Source: Agrypnia vestita
Taxonomy: Eukaryota > Arthropoda > Insecta > Trichoptera > Phryganeidae
NCBI GenBank assembly: GCA_016648135.1
Contig: JADDOH010004261.1
Span: 1 to 64,000, forward strand
Direction: 5' to 3'
DNA length: 64,000 bases
In this document: one piece after another, positions 45,886-58,150 of the stretch
How positions within the stretch are numbered: position 1 is the stretch's first letter
Layout: the number at the start of each line of letters is the position of its first letter
Notes under the pieces: model-generated
Told to the model about the DNA's origin: nothing
Seen by the model: only the letters and a program-made list of their open reading frames with translations
Databases searched by the model: none
Translations under genes and position numbers: made by a program

Positions 45886-46660
45886 TTGGAAAAACACTAT
45901 CGTAGGATCTAGAACGGTCTACAATTATCTACAACCCTCGGGGAACGTCTACAAACGTATAGAAACGCCTATAACAACCGAAAACCTTCTTCTAAACACT
46001 AGAATAACCTAGAAAGTATTAAAATATGAGCATTTGGGTGTAAATACCATGTAATAGCCATGTGGCTAGTCATGAAGTAATCGAAGCGATAATCAAGCGG
46101 AGTTGTTGTTGTGGCCGGGCCTCGTGATCGAGGATCCCCTCGCCATTCTGACTTAGTTGTTACTGCGTCTCTCATGAGCTTTGCGATGGGAAAATAGCCC
46201 TATTCGAGAGGCGCACTCTCTGCCGCATATTTCACATAGGAAGGGGTCAGGTTGCATTGGTCGATCCCGTTGACGCATGGTTGCGGCTCGCTGCTCATTT
46301 TTTAATCGTCTGGCCGCCGCAACACCATCAGCCCGAGAGCAAACTCTCCTCCAGCTCACACGGTCTTGTGCCAGCTGCTCCCAGTTCTCAGGTACTCCAC
46401 ATAAGATCAGCGCAATATACCAGAGCGATTAATATGTGCAAGAATTTGATGTAATGTTTTGGTGAATGTTAAATATGTGTTACCCAGCGATAATAAAGTG
46501 TTCATAAACCAGTGGTGTACTGAGATATAGTGTAGATTAAAGAATAGCGTTAATTTGTGTTAAGTGACTTTGTTCATTGAATAATTAATAAATCACTAAC
46601 TAATTTCCAGTGTTTACATTCATTCCTCCCGCAGCTACGACACGTGACAATACATTATTA
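45886..46660 (+). mobile_element. LTR-like fragment family K, interrupted copy
   Basis: The first part (45900-46025) resembles the U3-like part of 30020-30610; the end (46560-46650) has GAATAATTAATAAATCAC and CAGCTACGACACGTGACAAT. A LINE fragment interrupts it at 46100-46460. Confidence 0.45.
46100..46460 (-). mobile_element. LINE 3' fragment with a C2H2-type zinc finger
   Basis: The minus strand reads WEQLAQDRVSWRRVCSRADG, AARRLKNEQRAATMRQRDR and CEICGRECASRIGLFSHRKA plus H, ending at a stop. WEQLAQDRxxWR followed by a CxxC..H..H finger is the end of many LINE ORF2 proteins, so this is not a separate gene. Confidence 0.75.
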
Positions 46661-47394
46661 CACGTCGTTACGGAATTCTTTAACTCGGTATCTATGCACA
46701 CAAAATAAAAAAATGATTTAAAAAGAAATAATTACCTAAACAAAGTACAACTCAAAACTCCATTTTGTAACAAACGAAAATTTAAAATCTGCAAAATTTA
46801 GCGACCGATATTTTTTTAAATGTGAACTTCCCGAAGCATTTTTCATTCTGAATGTTCCCCGTCTTCCAGGGCCTCTTTCGCTTTGATTCGCGATTTTGCC
46901 TTAAATTATGAAATGCAGCATCTGATATTTTTCCAAATGTCTCGCAATATATACTTTTTAAAATGAAAAAATATATATGCATTTTTCAACTACAAAAACG
47001 TTCCTTTTTGGGTCTCTTTCACATTGTAAGGCACGCAGCACAATCACTCAAAGTCGGACACGGTTCCTTCACAATCTTCCGGTTAAACGTTGTTTGTAAA
47101 CGTTGATATGTATTGTCAGATATTTTGTTCCACAGCATCTGACAGATAACTTTTTGTGGTAGCCAGCTATCGATCAGCGGATGACAAATTGGACGGCTTC
47201 ATCATAACACGAAGGTATGTTTATGATATTTATATCTTCACGATGCATCGGACGATTGTAGGTTTCTTAATGGTCGCCCTTTATGTTGTGATTCGTTCCT
47301 ATTGAGCTTAAGTTCTTATTTATTTAGTAGAAAAGTATATTTTATCATTAATTTTAAAGTCAATATCGTTGACTGTCCTTTTTAGGCATAGACA
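46661..47394. other. Wnt10 upstream DNA or intron, no feature seen
   Basis: AT-rich; no gene, RNA or repeat recognised. Confidence 0.5.
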
Positions 47395-47620
47395 CCAATA
47401 CTCAGGGGTCGAAATGAATAATAATTTCGTTGTCTATCCATCCGTATGTCTGTCTGTTCCCGTAACTTCATATAACGTCCGTAATTTCGTTCGAATTCAC
47501 GGCTAAAATAATGGCCGGAGAAGAGATTCCGCAGACCGCCAAAAAGATGCTATAAATACATATATACTAGGGCTTAGCAAAGACGCGTTCCATCATTTTT
47601 GACGGGTTACAGCTAGTCAT
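47395..47620 (-). repeat. Dispersed repeat family G, copy 2
   Basis: The minus strand starts CTAGCTGTAACCCGTCAAAA, has GTCTTTGCTAAGCCCTAGTA, then TTTTAGCCGTGAATTCGAAC and a GACAGACA end. Confidence 0.65.
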
Positions 47621-47649
47621 TAAAATAAACGAATAACACTTATTTTTTC

Positions 47650-47752
47650 TCAAAACATGTACACTCTTACTGCAATTCTATAAACAGTAAATAAAAAACA
47701 AAACATGTACACTCTTATTGCAATTCTATAAACCGTAAATATAAAAAAAGAA
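47650..47752. repeat. Two-copy tandem repeat, unit about 51 bp
   Basis: AAAACATGTACACTCTTACT and AAAACATGTACACTCTTATT, each followed by GCAATTCTATAAAC. Confidence 0.85.
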
Positions 47753-49096
47753 ATAACCTGCTGCACTGGATAGTCGACTGAGACATTTTTGCCATTCTGT
47801 AAGGATTGATTTGTGATTCTAATAATCTATAATAATTTAATTAATATTAACTCTGAATAACGATATATTATACTTAATTTAATAAGTTTTGTTGAATCCA
47901 GAATAATGAACATGGATGTAATTGAAATTCGAAGAATACTTCGAATCTATATCTGAAAGAATTTCTTGAAATGGCGTAATATTTGGGAGAAACTGGAGGG
48001 ATATTCTGGTTTGGTTTGATCCTTTTCGGGCCCTGAATTATACTAACCAGCTAATACTGATATACATATTACACAATTAGTATCATATTATTCAGATTTC
48101 AATATGCAATTTTTCTATAAGATAAATATTTAAATTGGATTTTTTTCTAAAATATATGTTCACGTTAAAGTCATGCTTCAAGGTACACTCACTGCATGCG
48201 CCTGCCATATCTACAATATAAACATAGATATCTATTTTCCATTTGGTCTTTTATAGTTTTAGTGTGTGATGTTATTTAAATAGCTTTAGCGTATTTTATT
48301 TCAGTATTTATTGATTTTAATTATGTTATTATGTATCTTGAAAGGTGAAAGAAAAAAAATACTATAAAAATATAAACTTCCCGTCAGAATTGTTGGGTCC
48401 AGGAATAGGAACAAATAAATTTGATTTATTCGGCGCTGTCAAATCATTCCAGAATTAAAAATCTCAGTCCTATTTTTAAAACACAGCGCTCTATAAAATT
48501 ATGTTATCATGTTAATGAAATAAAAATAAATAAAATATCATGGACAACCATTTAATATTCACATGAATAGATCCCGACTGTCGCGATCTATTGAATAATA
48601 TCGATATAAAATTGTTTTAACGGGATTTAATTTATATTGAAAAAGTGCGACGATCAATCAAACGGTTAAGTGGTCTTCTCAGACTAATCAATTATTCAAT
48701 ACCAGGAGAGCAGGAGACCGAAGCAGTGAGCACAATAGACGGTACAAAACATACTTGTCGCGTGCAGGTCAGGTGACGGGCTCCGTCATCAATCACTCCC
48801 GACGTAAACTAACTGGATATCAAACAAAAAATCTCTCGTGCGATACGCGTTTGACATTATTCAACAATACAAGACACAATGTTCGAGGAATCGTAAGGGT
48901 TAACAAGATTTCCTCGTTATTTTAATTGGAACCCTAACGTGCGGAGCTTGTTTAAATGTATTGTTATAAAGGATTTATTAAAATAGTTACAAGGCCTTTA
49001 AAATCGCGCGACTAAGGATGTTTTCAAGTTTGGAAAATGACTCAAACGTCTCGAAAATACTTGTGATAATTAAATTTACAGAATTTACTACTAGAA
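47753..49096. other. Wnt10 upstream DNA or intron, no gene seen
   Basis: AT-rich with a somewhat more balanced stretch at 48690-48900. Nothing recognised. Confidence 0.45.
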
Positions 49097-49540
49097 TAGG
49101 CATGATGACAGATTTTGAAATCACATTCTATATTGTAGGTGCACGTCTACTATTACGGAAAATAACATTATTTCAGTAATAAACTAAGGTTTTACGCAAA
49201 TAATTGCATTTTCATTTACATATATTTAATTTCGCGCAAAAACGCCCGTAGTTGTCATTTCGTCTACGTGACGTCAAGCCTCGGTAAACATAGAATTGTG
49301 TCTATGGCAACGGTTCAAAGACACGGTGATGGGTACTGAGTCGTGACGTCATTCGCTCTGACCGGTGTTTCAGTTAAAATGGCGGATTGCACAATTTTTT
49401 TTTTTGCTTTTATTTTATTGAAAATCTTATTAATCTCAATGTGTATATTAAAACTGGATCATTTTTTAGAATCCTTTCAAAATATTTTCTTCTCTAATCT
49501 TCACTTATTCTTTAATGCTTTAATACTATCATCATGCCTA
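49097..49540. mobile_element. MITE family D, copy 2
   Basis: 444 bp. Ends TAGGCATGATGACAG and CTATCATCATGCCTA. The interior is the reverse complement of 27887-28276, with AGTCGTGACGTCATTCGCTC and GTGTCTATGGCAACGGTTCA. Confidence 0.85.
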
Positions 49541-49599
49541 TTTTTACATGTGGTTGTTATTTTTTTTTAATGGAGATGCAAGCACGGAATACGTATCGC

Positions 49600-49745
49600 A
49601 TCAATATTCTTACTATTTTCAAACTAAGCTAAACGCTTGTGCTAGGAAAATGGGACTTGCTGGTATCCTGGGATGGGGTTCGAACCACCAACCATCAGGT
49701 CACTAGGTGAGCATCATGACCACTATACCAATAAGTTACTCTTCA
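49600..49745 (-). repeat. tRNA-derived SINE family H, copy 3
   Basis: The best preserved copy: A box ATTGGTATAGTGGTCATG, B box GGTGGTTCGAACCCC, and tail AGTTTGAAAATAGTAAGAAT. The cloverleaf is not complete enough to be a functional tRNA. Confidence 0.75.
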
Positions 49746-50548
49746 CTATTAGAAATTTTACATGTGGCTGTTATTGCTTTCTAAGTACAGTGTGTATCTA
49801 TAAGCTGATTCAGACGGCTCTTCCGTTTCTGGCCTGAAACTTATTTTCCGGAATATTGTTGAGTACCTGTCTTACATTCTGTTCGATATCAGTTATTTTA
49901 GAAATGACAGAGAGCTACGTCAGGTGAATACGGTGGATGATCTAATTGGATTATCCATTTTTAATATTCACCCAATTTCAAGTCAACTACGCAGCCGTTC
50001 CGGGAATTAAATCATCACACCTCTTTGTTCAAAGAAATTTAGGTATTAAAAAGATTTCCTCATTACTTTAAATTGGAACCAACATGCAGATCTTGTTGAG
50101 ATGTATTATTATGAAGTAATTTTTTGAACACTCAACATAAACAACTCAACACAATTAAAGTCATACATATTCGTATATACCGGTTTATACATTTATACAG
50201 CTTCAGTGGAGCGTAGAAATCGCTTCAAAAATATTAAAAATTTTCATAAACCGAAAACATTTTACCCCGCGTTTCCACCCAAATAGTTCGTACTAAAGAG
50301 GTATTATGTAACCAAAAAACGTCATATTCGTAACATTAGTTGCGTCGTTCTGAATCCATCCATGTAAGTTTCATTTGTAACCGATTAATATTAATAATTA
50401 TTCAATGAAAATCATTAATTTGTATTATTTATTGCTATGTTTATCATCATTAAAGAAACACTGGAAAGAGTGGAGGCGGATTTCCAAAAACGGCTCCATA
50501 CGCGTGTTCGTGAAAACGGTCGTCAATTGTCGTAAAATTAATCAATGA

Positions 50549-50696
50549 TGTTCTTAGGTTTTCACGGCCACTCATAATATTCTGGTTTGTGTCTTTTGGG
50601 GTATTATGCCGTGTTTTCACGGCCTTTCTGGCCTCAAAACAATGGCCGGAAAGGTCGTAAAAACACGGCGTAATACCCCAGAAGACAAACCAGAAG
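50549..50696. mobile_element. 148-bp foldback insertion with 12-bp target duplication
   Basis: ATTAATCAATGA stands at 50537-50548 and again at 50697-50708. Between them are arms of about 53 bp (TTCTGGTTTGTGTCTTTTGG at the left, its near-complement at the right) around a CAAAACAA loop. Word similarity links it to the Penelope-like piece at 56815-56950. Confidence 0.75.
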
Positions 50697-51249
50697 ATTA
50701 ATCAATGAAAATTTCAAAAACAAATTTTCGGTTACTTGTGCTCAATCTGCAATCAGTAAAATAGAGATGTGGATCAAAGCAATATCCAACAGAACGAAAA
50801 ATAAATTTATTTCACTCGGGGCCGATTGTACCATCTTGGAAACGACAGTTTAAACTGTGGATGTCGTTTAAGCCGGTGCACCACTACACACGATTTTTGA
50901 GGTCTGTCATAAAAATCGTTTTCATTCCATTTTTCTAAAATTTAGTGATTTCTCGGACTGTGAATAGGGTACTACTACAGGGATACTACAATGTCGAAAA
51001 ATTATATAAAAACTATTTTGATGACATATGTCCAAAATCTCGCATAGTGCGCACGCGCACCAGCTTAAACTAGATTCGTAGTTTAAATTATCGTCGCCAA
51101 CCACAATCCAAGTTGATACAATCCGCCCTTACTCACATATTCATAGTATCTGCAATTAAAAAAAAAACGTGTAGAGTAATAGGAACAGCAATCGATCAGA
51201 CCAGACGATATTTCTCAGCAGTGAAAAAGAAGACTCAACTAATCGGAGT

Positions 51250-51460
51250 CCGGATAGGTTGTCTAAAGATCCTGTTACCAGGGCGGCAGAAGGGCGGCGG
51301 AGGCAGCGGCAAGCAGCCAACACCTAGCCCCATCCATCAGCAGCCGACATATTGTAATGGCTTGTCAGAAGCGAAAACAATCCGCCCGATTTCCCGCGTC
51401 CGCCGTGCGCCCGTTCCGCGATTGTATTTATTAGGCCGCTGTCTCGCCAGCTCGGAGTGT
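51250..51460. other. GC-rich noncoding patch
   Basis: GGGCGGCAGAAGGGCGGCGG and CCGCGTCCGCCGTGCGCCCG in an AT-rich setting. No protein match recognised. Confidence 0.3.
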
Positions 51461-51469
51461 CGCAACAGA

Positions 51470-53440
51470 GGTCTTTCGGTCAACTCATTTCATTCAAATT
51501 TTCGATTATATTCATCAACCGTTCAATTCTGTCCTTTATAATCTTAGCGTATTAAACAAGGTGGGTCATTTGCTTGGATTTTGAATTTAAACATTATTAC
51601 ATACCTGTGCGTAGATATTGGTAAATCTAGATAAATGAAATGTTTTCAAAGAACAGTAAAATAAAAAAAATATACTTGATTTTATTAATTTTAAATGTGT
51701 TGGGAAGAAAATTCCCACCCGTCTAAAGGTATTTTCTTGCGTCGGCTCGTGACGTGTATTGTGAGTGGCGCGTGGTATATGTGATTCATCAGAGGCATGA
51801 TGAATGAATGGATACAGGTAAATTATACTCCTGATTAACTGTGGTTTTGTCGGCAATAATTTACAGATGTGGCGTTGGGTATAGAGCTATTTACTTGCGA
51901 GTGCTACGGCGATCGGTGACAGAGTGAATGTGCCCATCGGCTACAGGGACTTGGTTAGCCGCGCTGAGCCCCTGATTGGTGGTATCTTTCGACGCGTGCG
52001 ACTTGAGTCGCGACGGCTTTGGACCACCACAAAATCATTACATTTGTGATGTTACCTATATTCAAAGGATAGTTTCTTGATAATTAAAACAAAATTAGAT
52101 GTATGCATAACTTATCAAGAAATTATGTTTTAAATACTTAATCGCAATATTTTTTTATTTTATTTATCTTAATAATTTAATTCCACACACAATGTTGTGT
52201 GGGCTAATATATGATTTCACTTAGACGTATTGCATTCCATCTAATCATTTAAAAGTTTTTATAATTATTATATTTTTATTATAATATATTTTTGCACTCA
52301 GTTTAAACCTCCTTATATTCTCCATGTTTTGAATTTCCTTAGGCAGGCTATCGAAGATTTATACATCACAAATAAATACTTATGTGTAACATATATATAC
52401 CTTTATACATCACATATATACCTTTATACATCACAAATAAATACTTATGTGTAATGCAAAAAATAAATATGGGTACTTAAAGTTATCTCTATTATTATAC
52501 CCAAAACCTCCTGATTCTCTTATTTCTATAATTACTACTATATACTACGCTAAATTTCATGCTTACATTGTATATTATACAATATTTACTTCCTTAAAAC
52601 TTCATACTTTATTTCAATGTTTTGAAATGTAAAATATCTTCCTCTCTAAGCACGAGATTTTATTTCGTCTTATTGTAAAATATTGATTTATAATATCATT
52701 ATGTAAGAGATATAAATAAACGAAAATATGGATTTCTTGATTTAGCACAAAATTACATTATATTATTTTTCTTCAGTCAGTTTTCCGCTTTATAAAATGA
52801 ATTGAAGTGGAAATTCTGTCGCCATCTTACGTCCTCTTCTCGAAGGTATTTTAGAAACATTATAAATAAAAATTTGGTTCCTCTCCATGGAAAGAATTGA
52901 TGCCAAAAAAGTAAAAAGATTGGTCTACTGATAATGTAAAATTCTTATTGTATATGGTCCTGATAAATAGCTTTTCTAAAAAATAAATTAATTTTTGTAT
53001 ATAAGAGACACATCTTATAACTCAGAATTTTCGAAGACTGTATCAACAAACAAAAATTTTATAAGCGTTTTTATCGTAGGTACATATCGTATTTCTTTAT
53101 TATTTAAAACAGCAAGTCTGAGAGCTAGGTGCTTGTAATTAATTGGCGTCTCATTATATGACTGTCACTTTGTGGTATAACCTATTTCTATTTAATAAAT
53201 AATTTCATTTATTATTTGTACCTGTTCATGAGAGGAGCTGCACTTATAAACGTGGAATCTCACGTACAGAGATTGGTTAAAAAAAAGGTGAAATAACAAT
53301 GCACCTTGGTGTTCACAAATAAATTACTTATACTGTTACTCGCACACGTTTGTCGATGTAATACACCCTTTACATTACTTTCTATTATACTTTATACGAC
53401 ACACTTAACATTTAAATAACGACCAAATCATAAAAAGAAG
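51470..53440. other. No gene seen; small imperfect repeat at 52360-52455
   Basis: ACAAATAAATACTTATGTGT occurs twice with copies of ATATATACCTTTATACATCA between. The rest is plain AT-rich DNA. Confidence 0.5.
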
Positions 53441-53449
53441 CCGCATCTA

Positions 53450-53900
53450 TCACGGCCGAGCCCGCTTAAGTGTCACTTACTGCTTCGCTGAGTCACGCAA
53501 AAAGCGCCATATCCGCGATGGTCGGGTTAGGCTCGGTTCGCGTCATGTAGGTTAGGTTATGAGAACCCGCATTAAATACGCGTTACATAAATTGACCGCT
53601 CCCCGAGGCGAGCGGCGAGGGCGAGCGGCCGGGGCGAGCGCCGAGCGCGGTCCGCGGCCGGCCGAGACAGCTGAGAGATTAATGTCCACCCACTGGATGC
53701 GCTATAAAGCACAGGGGCCCACTGAGCCATATAAAGCGCCACGCATGTCCACGAAATGTTTATTGTTGCCTCGGATGCCTTATATGCCCCGCGACATTTT
53801 GTACGTGAGTGTACTTAATTTACGGACGCGAATGTTGTTAAGCGACAGTCGCGTCGTTCGGTCAGATGGGCTGAAGCGCTGCGGCAGGTGATCCGCTTTG
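53450..53900. promoter_or_regulatory. GC-rich island upstream of Wnt10 (candidate regulatory DNA)
   Basis: The strongest GC island outside exons. It has CpG-rich runs (GGCGAGCGGCGAGGGCGAGC) and several CATAAA/TATAAAG words resembling Caudal-type sites. A 110-codon frame across it has no recognisable protein. It could also be an unrecognised 5' exon of another gene; regulatory function is inferred. Confidence 0.3.
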
Positions 53901-54084
53901 CGACGAGCTCGTTTGCGCTTGCCTGCAGGCTCATTTTAGGACATTCAGATGAAGATATAAGACAGTACATCAGATTTTGTTGTTTAGCGAGTGCAAGATG
54001 CTTAAGATTTCCCGCGTTTTGGACACTTTTAGGTCACGCGGCTCTTTCTTCCTTCGCTTCGTCTGCCTTTTATCTTTCTCTGCA

Positions 54085-54545
54085 TACTGATGTACGGAAG
54101 TGAAGCCTGGAGCTGGCAAAAGAGGAAAGAATGTAGATTGAATGCAGTGGAGATGAGATCCCTTAGACTTATGTATGACAAATCCATGTATGATAGAGTA
54201 AAGAATGAAGATATTTGGAATGAATGTAAATCTGATCGTAGAATAATTCACAGAATTAAAATAGGGTCTCTCAGGTGATTTGGGCGTGTTGAGCGAATGA
54301 ATGAGGAAAGAATGGTAAGAAAGATATATAATGCAAGTGTTAACGGCGCCAGAAAGAGAGGGCGACCGGGGAAGACGTGGCATGACCAGATTAACCAGAT
54401 ACTGGAAGATGGTCCTGTTAGAAGCCTCGACAACCGTCGAGTTTGCACGCGAAGATGTATGAATGTGGATGAGGCGAGCGTTGTCTGTCAGGACAGATGG
54501 CGCTCTATCCTCTCTGATTACCCCCCCGGGGAAACGGCGTGATGG
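54085..54545 (+). mobile_element. RTE-like LINE C-terminal fragment, copy 3
   Basis: Reads [29 protein letters not shown], a stop, then [20 protein letters not shown] and [16 protein letters not shown] to the terminal PPGETA. The single stop replaces the conserved Trp of RWFGH. Confidence 0.85.
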
Positions 54546-55699
54546 TAGGTTAGTTAGTTAGTTTGTATAAAGATTTGTATGAGATCATGTTTCTCGAGTT
54601 TTCTTCGTTTGATAGTTGTTATTAGTTCTTTTGACTTCATTCGTGCTTCTCAGTAATTCTTCGTACATAATGTGATCAACCCAGGAGATTTTTAATAATA
54701 TCCAGATCTCCACTCTAATGACGCAGCATATCGTGGGAGTATTGCAAGTACCTACTTGTAGAAACTTTTAACCAAGCTTTAGAGTATATGATGCCGTCGA
54801 CAGCCTTCAATATTCCAGTATTCTTATTGTCATTGTCCAGTGTTAACTGCTGTTGTTTCAATGCCATGTATACGTAGAGGCGGTATGCTCCTATTGAAAA
54901 GCTTAGCATAGAGATAAAAACAATAATTAATATATATTTGATTACTTGACATACAACACCAAGATGGACGAACAAGAGGTAGGAGAGTGCTCAACGGACT
55001 CTCCTACTTCTTGTTCTCTCCTACATTGTGGTGATTGCTGTCGTCATGAGAGAGTTCACAAGACTGCAAAAGAAGTAGTAGAAGGAAGAGACAAATAGGA
55101 AAAAGAAAAATGATAAAAATATGAACAAGAAGACTCAATTTCGAACTTAGCTGGATCTATTTCCATTTCTTTAATATTGGAAAATTACTCTATTTGGTTT
55201 TTCTAAAATTACTACGTAAAATATAGTTTTTCAAAAATTATTAAAAAAATTTCTATGTAAAGGTTTTCTTCATCTCAAATATCCTATTCTCGAAAACGTC
55301 CGATTACTGTTTGTATTATATATTTTTTATATATAATTTTAAGTATCAATAATAAAAATCCGTTATATATTAATATAAGTGTAAGCAAGTTAAAAATGAG
55401 CCTAATAGTAATCCCAAATAATGAAATAAGAAAAAGCTCGCCCGAATTTTGCATATTTTGCGTTTTTGATTATCATCCAAAATAAAACGTTAATATTATT
55501 TTTTTTAAAATTAATTTTGAAAGTTTAATTGTTTTATACAACTGGGAGAAGTTAACTCGTCACGGACCGTGGATATGTTGTTCATTTATCCAATAGATTA
55601 ATTAAGTTATCGATTATAATGTTTGTATTCCGTTATAATTACATTATAAATCATGTTTGAGTATTTTAATGTTGTTAGATTTTTAAATATCGAAATTTT

Positions 55700-55985
55700 T
55701 TTTAAACATCTTCCATGCACTGTCCCAACTCATTGCATAGGTAGTCTGTTGGGGTCGGCTCTTCTAGTTCTCAGGTTATATCTTCTTCGGTTCTGGGTAT
55801 CGCTATCATCCAGACCGTTTCTCTGTAATATTTTGGAGCATTGAGTCATCCAGGAGTTCTTTGGTCATCCTCTAGATGACTGTCGATGAAGATCCATGGA
55901 CATTGCCTGCTTCACTGTGTGGTCTAATGGTCTCCCTCTTATGTGCCCATACCATCTCAACTGTCGTTTCTTTTTAAACATCTAT
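55700..55985 (-). mobile_element. LINE C-terminal fragment
   Basis: The minus strand reads RQLRWYGHIRGRPLDHTVKQ and KNSWMTQCSKILQRNGLDDS, the RWYGH-type block of insect LINEs, with an internal stop. Confidence 0.7.
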
Positions 55986-56814
55986 TAAAATAAATTTTCC
56001 AAATAAAGAAAAATAAATATAATCCTATTTTTTAATATAATTTACTAGTTTTTAGTTAAGTTTAGTCAGAAAATTAATCACTTTTTATTTATTTTTCAAA
56101 CTGCACCGATTCGAATTCATAGAATTCGAGTGAAGACATTGAGGTGATGAACTTAGGCACTCTCTAGCGAAGTAGTAGTAGGCGGTGACACTAGGTCGGC
56201 TGCATTAATGCGAGCTAACGTCCTAATACTAGTGGTTACTTAAAGTTTATGATTTTACGATTATACAATGGATGATGTAAATTTACCAAGTTTGGTATCG
56301 AAAGGCATACACACGTATAACGATGCACTGAATATTTTCAAAATTTTCCAAAAAGGTTGATTATTACTGATGTGGTGCCAGTTCTTTCAATCAAGCTGCC
56401 TACCAGATTGGTGGGGATGAATAAATCGAATAACGCTGAATCTGTGTTCGATTTTTGATGATATATTTAAATTTGTTTATCTGATTTCTTGAACATCAAG
56501 AGTACCAAATTAATCCAAAGGTACATTATATTGATTACATTAATTTAAGATTAGAGAGCGTTCGCTAATAAATTTGTTGCAAAAAGTTACCAGCAATTAT
56601 GTAGATCTGAATGTTTTTAAAATGTACCGCATGAAGAGAAATGAAATGTTCCCCACGACCATAAATATAAATTATTCCCCCCCTGTAGAATTAAAAAAAT
56701 GGACACTCAACTTGCATATTATGAATAAATGTTTTTTGATGTGATGTCACTTTCAGATTTCATTCAAGTCTTATATGATATAGGGATACCAATAAAGACA
56801 TGCATTCTTCTGCG

Positions 56815-56955
56815 TGTACTTTTCTGGGATATTCTGCCGTGTATATCTGACCTGTCTGGCCGACGTTTTGGATCCCATTGCAGGGTTCATCATCAGGGCT
56901 GGTTTGTACGCGCAGAAGGTTCTGAACGGCCGTGAAAGCCTGAGGACATTTTTAA
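56815..56955 (-). mobile_element. Penelope-like terminal piece with hammerhead-like core
   Basis: The minus strand has CTGATGA (56896-56890), a CCC/GGG stem, then AAAACGTCGG (GAAAC expected). Flanking words CTTTCACGGCCGTTCAGAAC and ACGGCAGAATATCCCAG recur in the 148-bp foldback at 50549-50696. Confidence 0.5.
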
Positions 56956-57056
56956 GACACATATTTGTCAAAGATGGCGAATTGTAGAGTAATTTAATCC
57001 ATGACTTACAACATAAACAGAATTACTCGTTAGTCTTTTATATTAATGTAAATGAA

Positions 57057-57096
57057 AATAACTATTATCAGCTTGTAAAAGTCGATAATAGTTATT
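57057..57096. repeat. 13-bp perfect hairpin
   Basis: AATAACTATTATC and its exact complement across 14 bp. Confidence 0.8.
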
Positions 57097-57167
57097 ATGT
57101 CTATATAGAACAACAAATTCCCACAACACAAGGTATAGACTAGTGTGTTTTTTTGTTGTTGTTGTTA

Positions 57168-57402
57168 AAGTACTAGCTGCGATCCGTTAAAAATGACGGA
57201 ACATTGGTTCGTGTTTTTGCTAAGCCCTAGTATATATTTAGGCATAGCGTATTTTTGGCGGTCATAGCAACATACGTTGAGCGGCCGGTTCGGGTTTGCT
57301 GGCCCGAGGTTTTTTAGCCGTGAATTCGAACAAAATTACGGACGTTCACAAAGTTACGGAGACAGTCAGACAGACAACGAAATATTATGTTTGATACTTT
57401 CT
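57168..57402 (+). repeat. Dispersed repeat family G, copy 3
   Basis: CTAGCTGCGATCCGTTAAAA, TTTTGCTAAGCCCTAGTATA, CGGGTTTGCTGGCCCGAGG, TTTTAGCCGTGAATTCGAAC and a GACAGTCAGACAGACAAC end. It lacks the middle of the 20935 copy. Confidence 0.65.
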
Positions 57403-58084
57403 CACGTATGGCTACGGAATGTGGACATTCATCAAAAGAGAAGTCCAATAGTTAGAGTAACGAAGAGAGGTAAATGAAGATCTTTGCTGAGGATGAGAGA
57501 GTAAACTAAATATATGGATATGAGATTAAAAATAATAATAATAAATAATTTTGTTTATTTAAAATGATGTAGACCATCCCAAGGGCTCTGTTAATTCTAT
57601 TCTCTGAGAACAGCGTGGTTTTCAGTCCTTTGCTGAAAGGGTTAAGGCTCTGAGCTTCACGTATGCATTCTACGTGATTGGGCTTGTCACGCTAAAGTCG
57701 CGTTCTTAGTAGGCAGCTCTGTTAGCTACATTGAGTTCTTGAGTGGTTGAAGTAATTTGATACGTAAATATAAAGGGTAATCCAAATCGTTCGAGGGTCG
57801 AACGATCGATATATAGATGAACGTATTCATCCAATAGCATCCAATGGAAATCATCAAATCATCAAATGCTACGTAAATCTTGGCCGCGAATATTTGGAGA
57901 GGTCTTGTTCCAGCAGTAATCTTCAATGAGAGTGGTAGTAATGATGATAACGTTTGAAAGTGGAAAGAGAGAGATTGACAAAAAACGTAACTTAAATAAA
58001 ACTTATTTAAAATTTTCACTCCAAATTTTTAAAATTCCCTTTGTGGCACCATTTCAATAATAAAATAATTAAAATATTATTTTA

Positions 58085-58150
58085 CCAACACATAAATTTT
58101 ATTGAAAAAATTCATGGGCGTTTCGTGATCGATGCTCCCCTCTTCAGAAT
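58085..58150 (-). mobile_element. Penelope-type end in reverse, hammerhead-like
   Basis: The minus strand has CTGAAGA (58147-58141), GGGGAGCATCGATCAC and GAAACGCCCATG, then TTTTTTCAATAAAATTTATG. It fits CUGANGA...GAAAC. Confidence 0.45.

Noticed and set aside
46153..46359. A small stand-alone C2H2 zinc-finger gene
   Set aside because: The upstream WEQLAQDRVSWR context identifies the end of a LINE ORF2.
49600..49745. A functional tRNA gene
   Set aside because: A and B boxes are present but acceptor and anticodon arms do not close, and a family tail follows; SINE.
53559..53891. 110-codon frame in the GC island
   Set aside because: No family resemblance, and open frames are expected by chance in GC-rich DNA.
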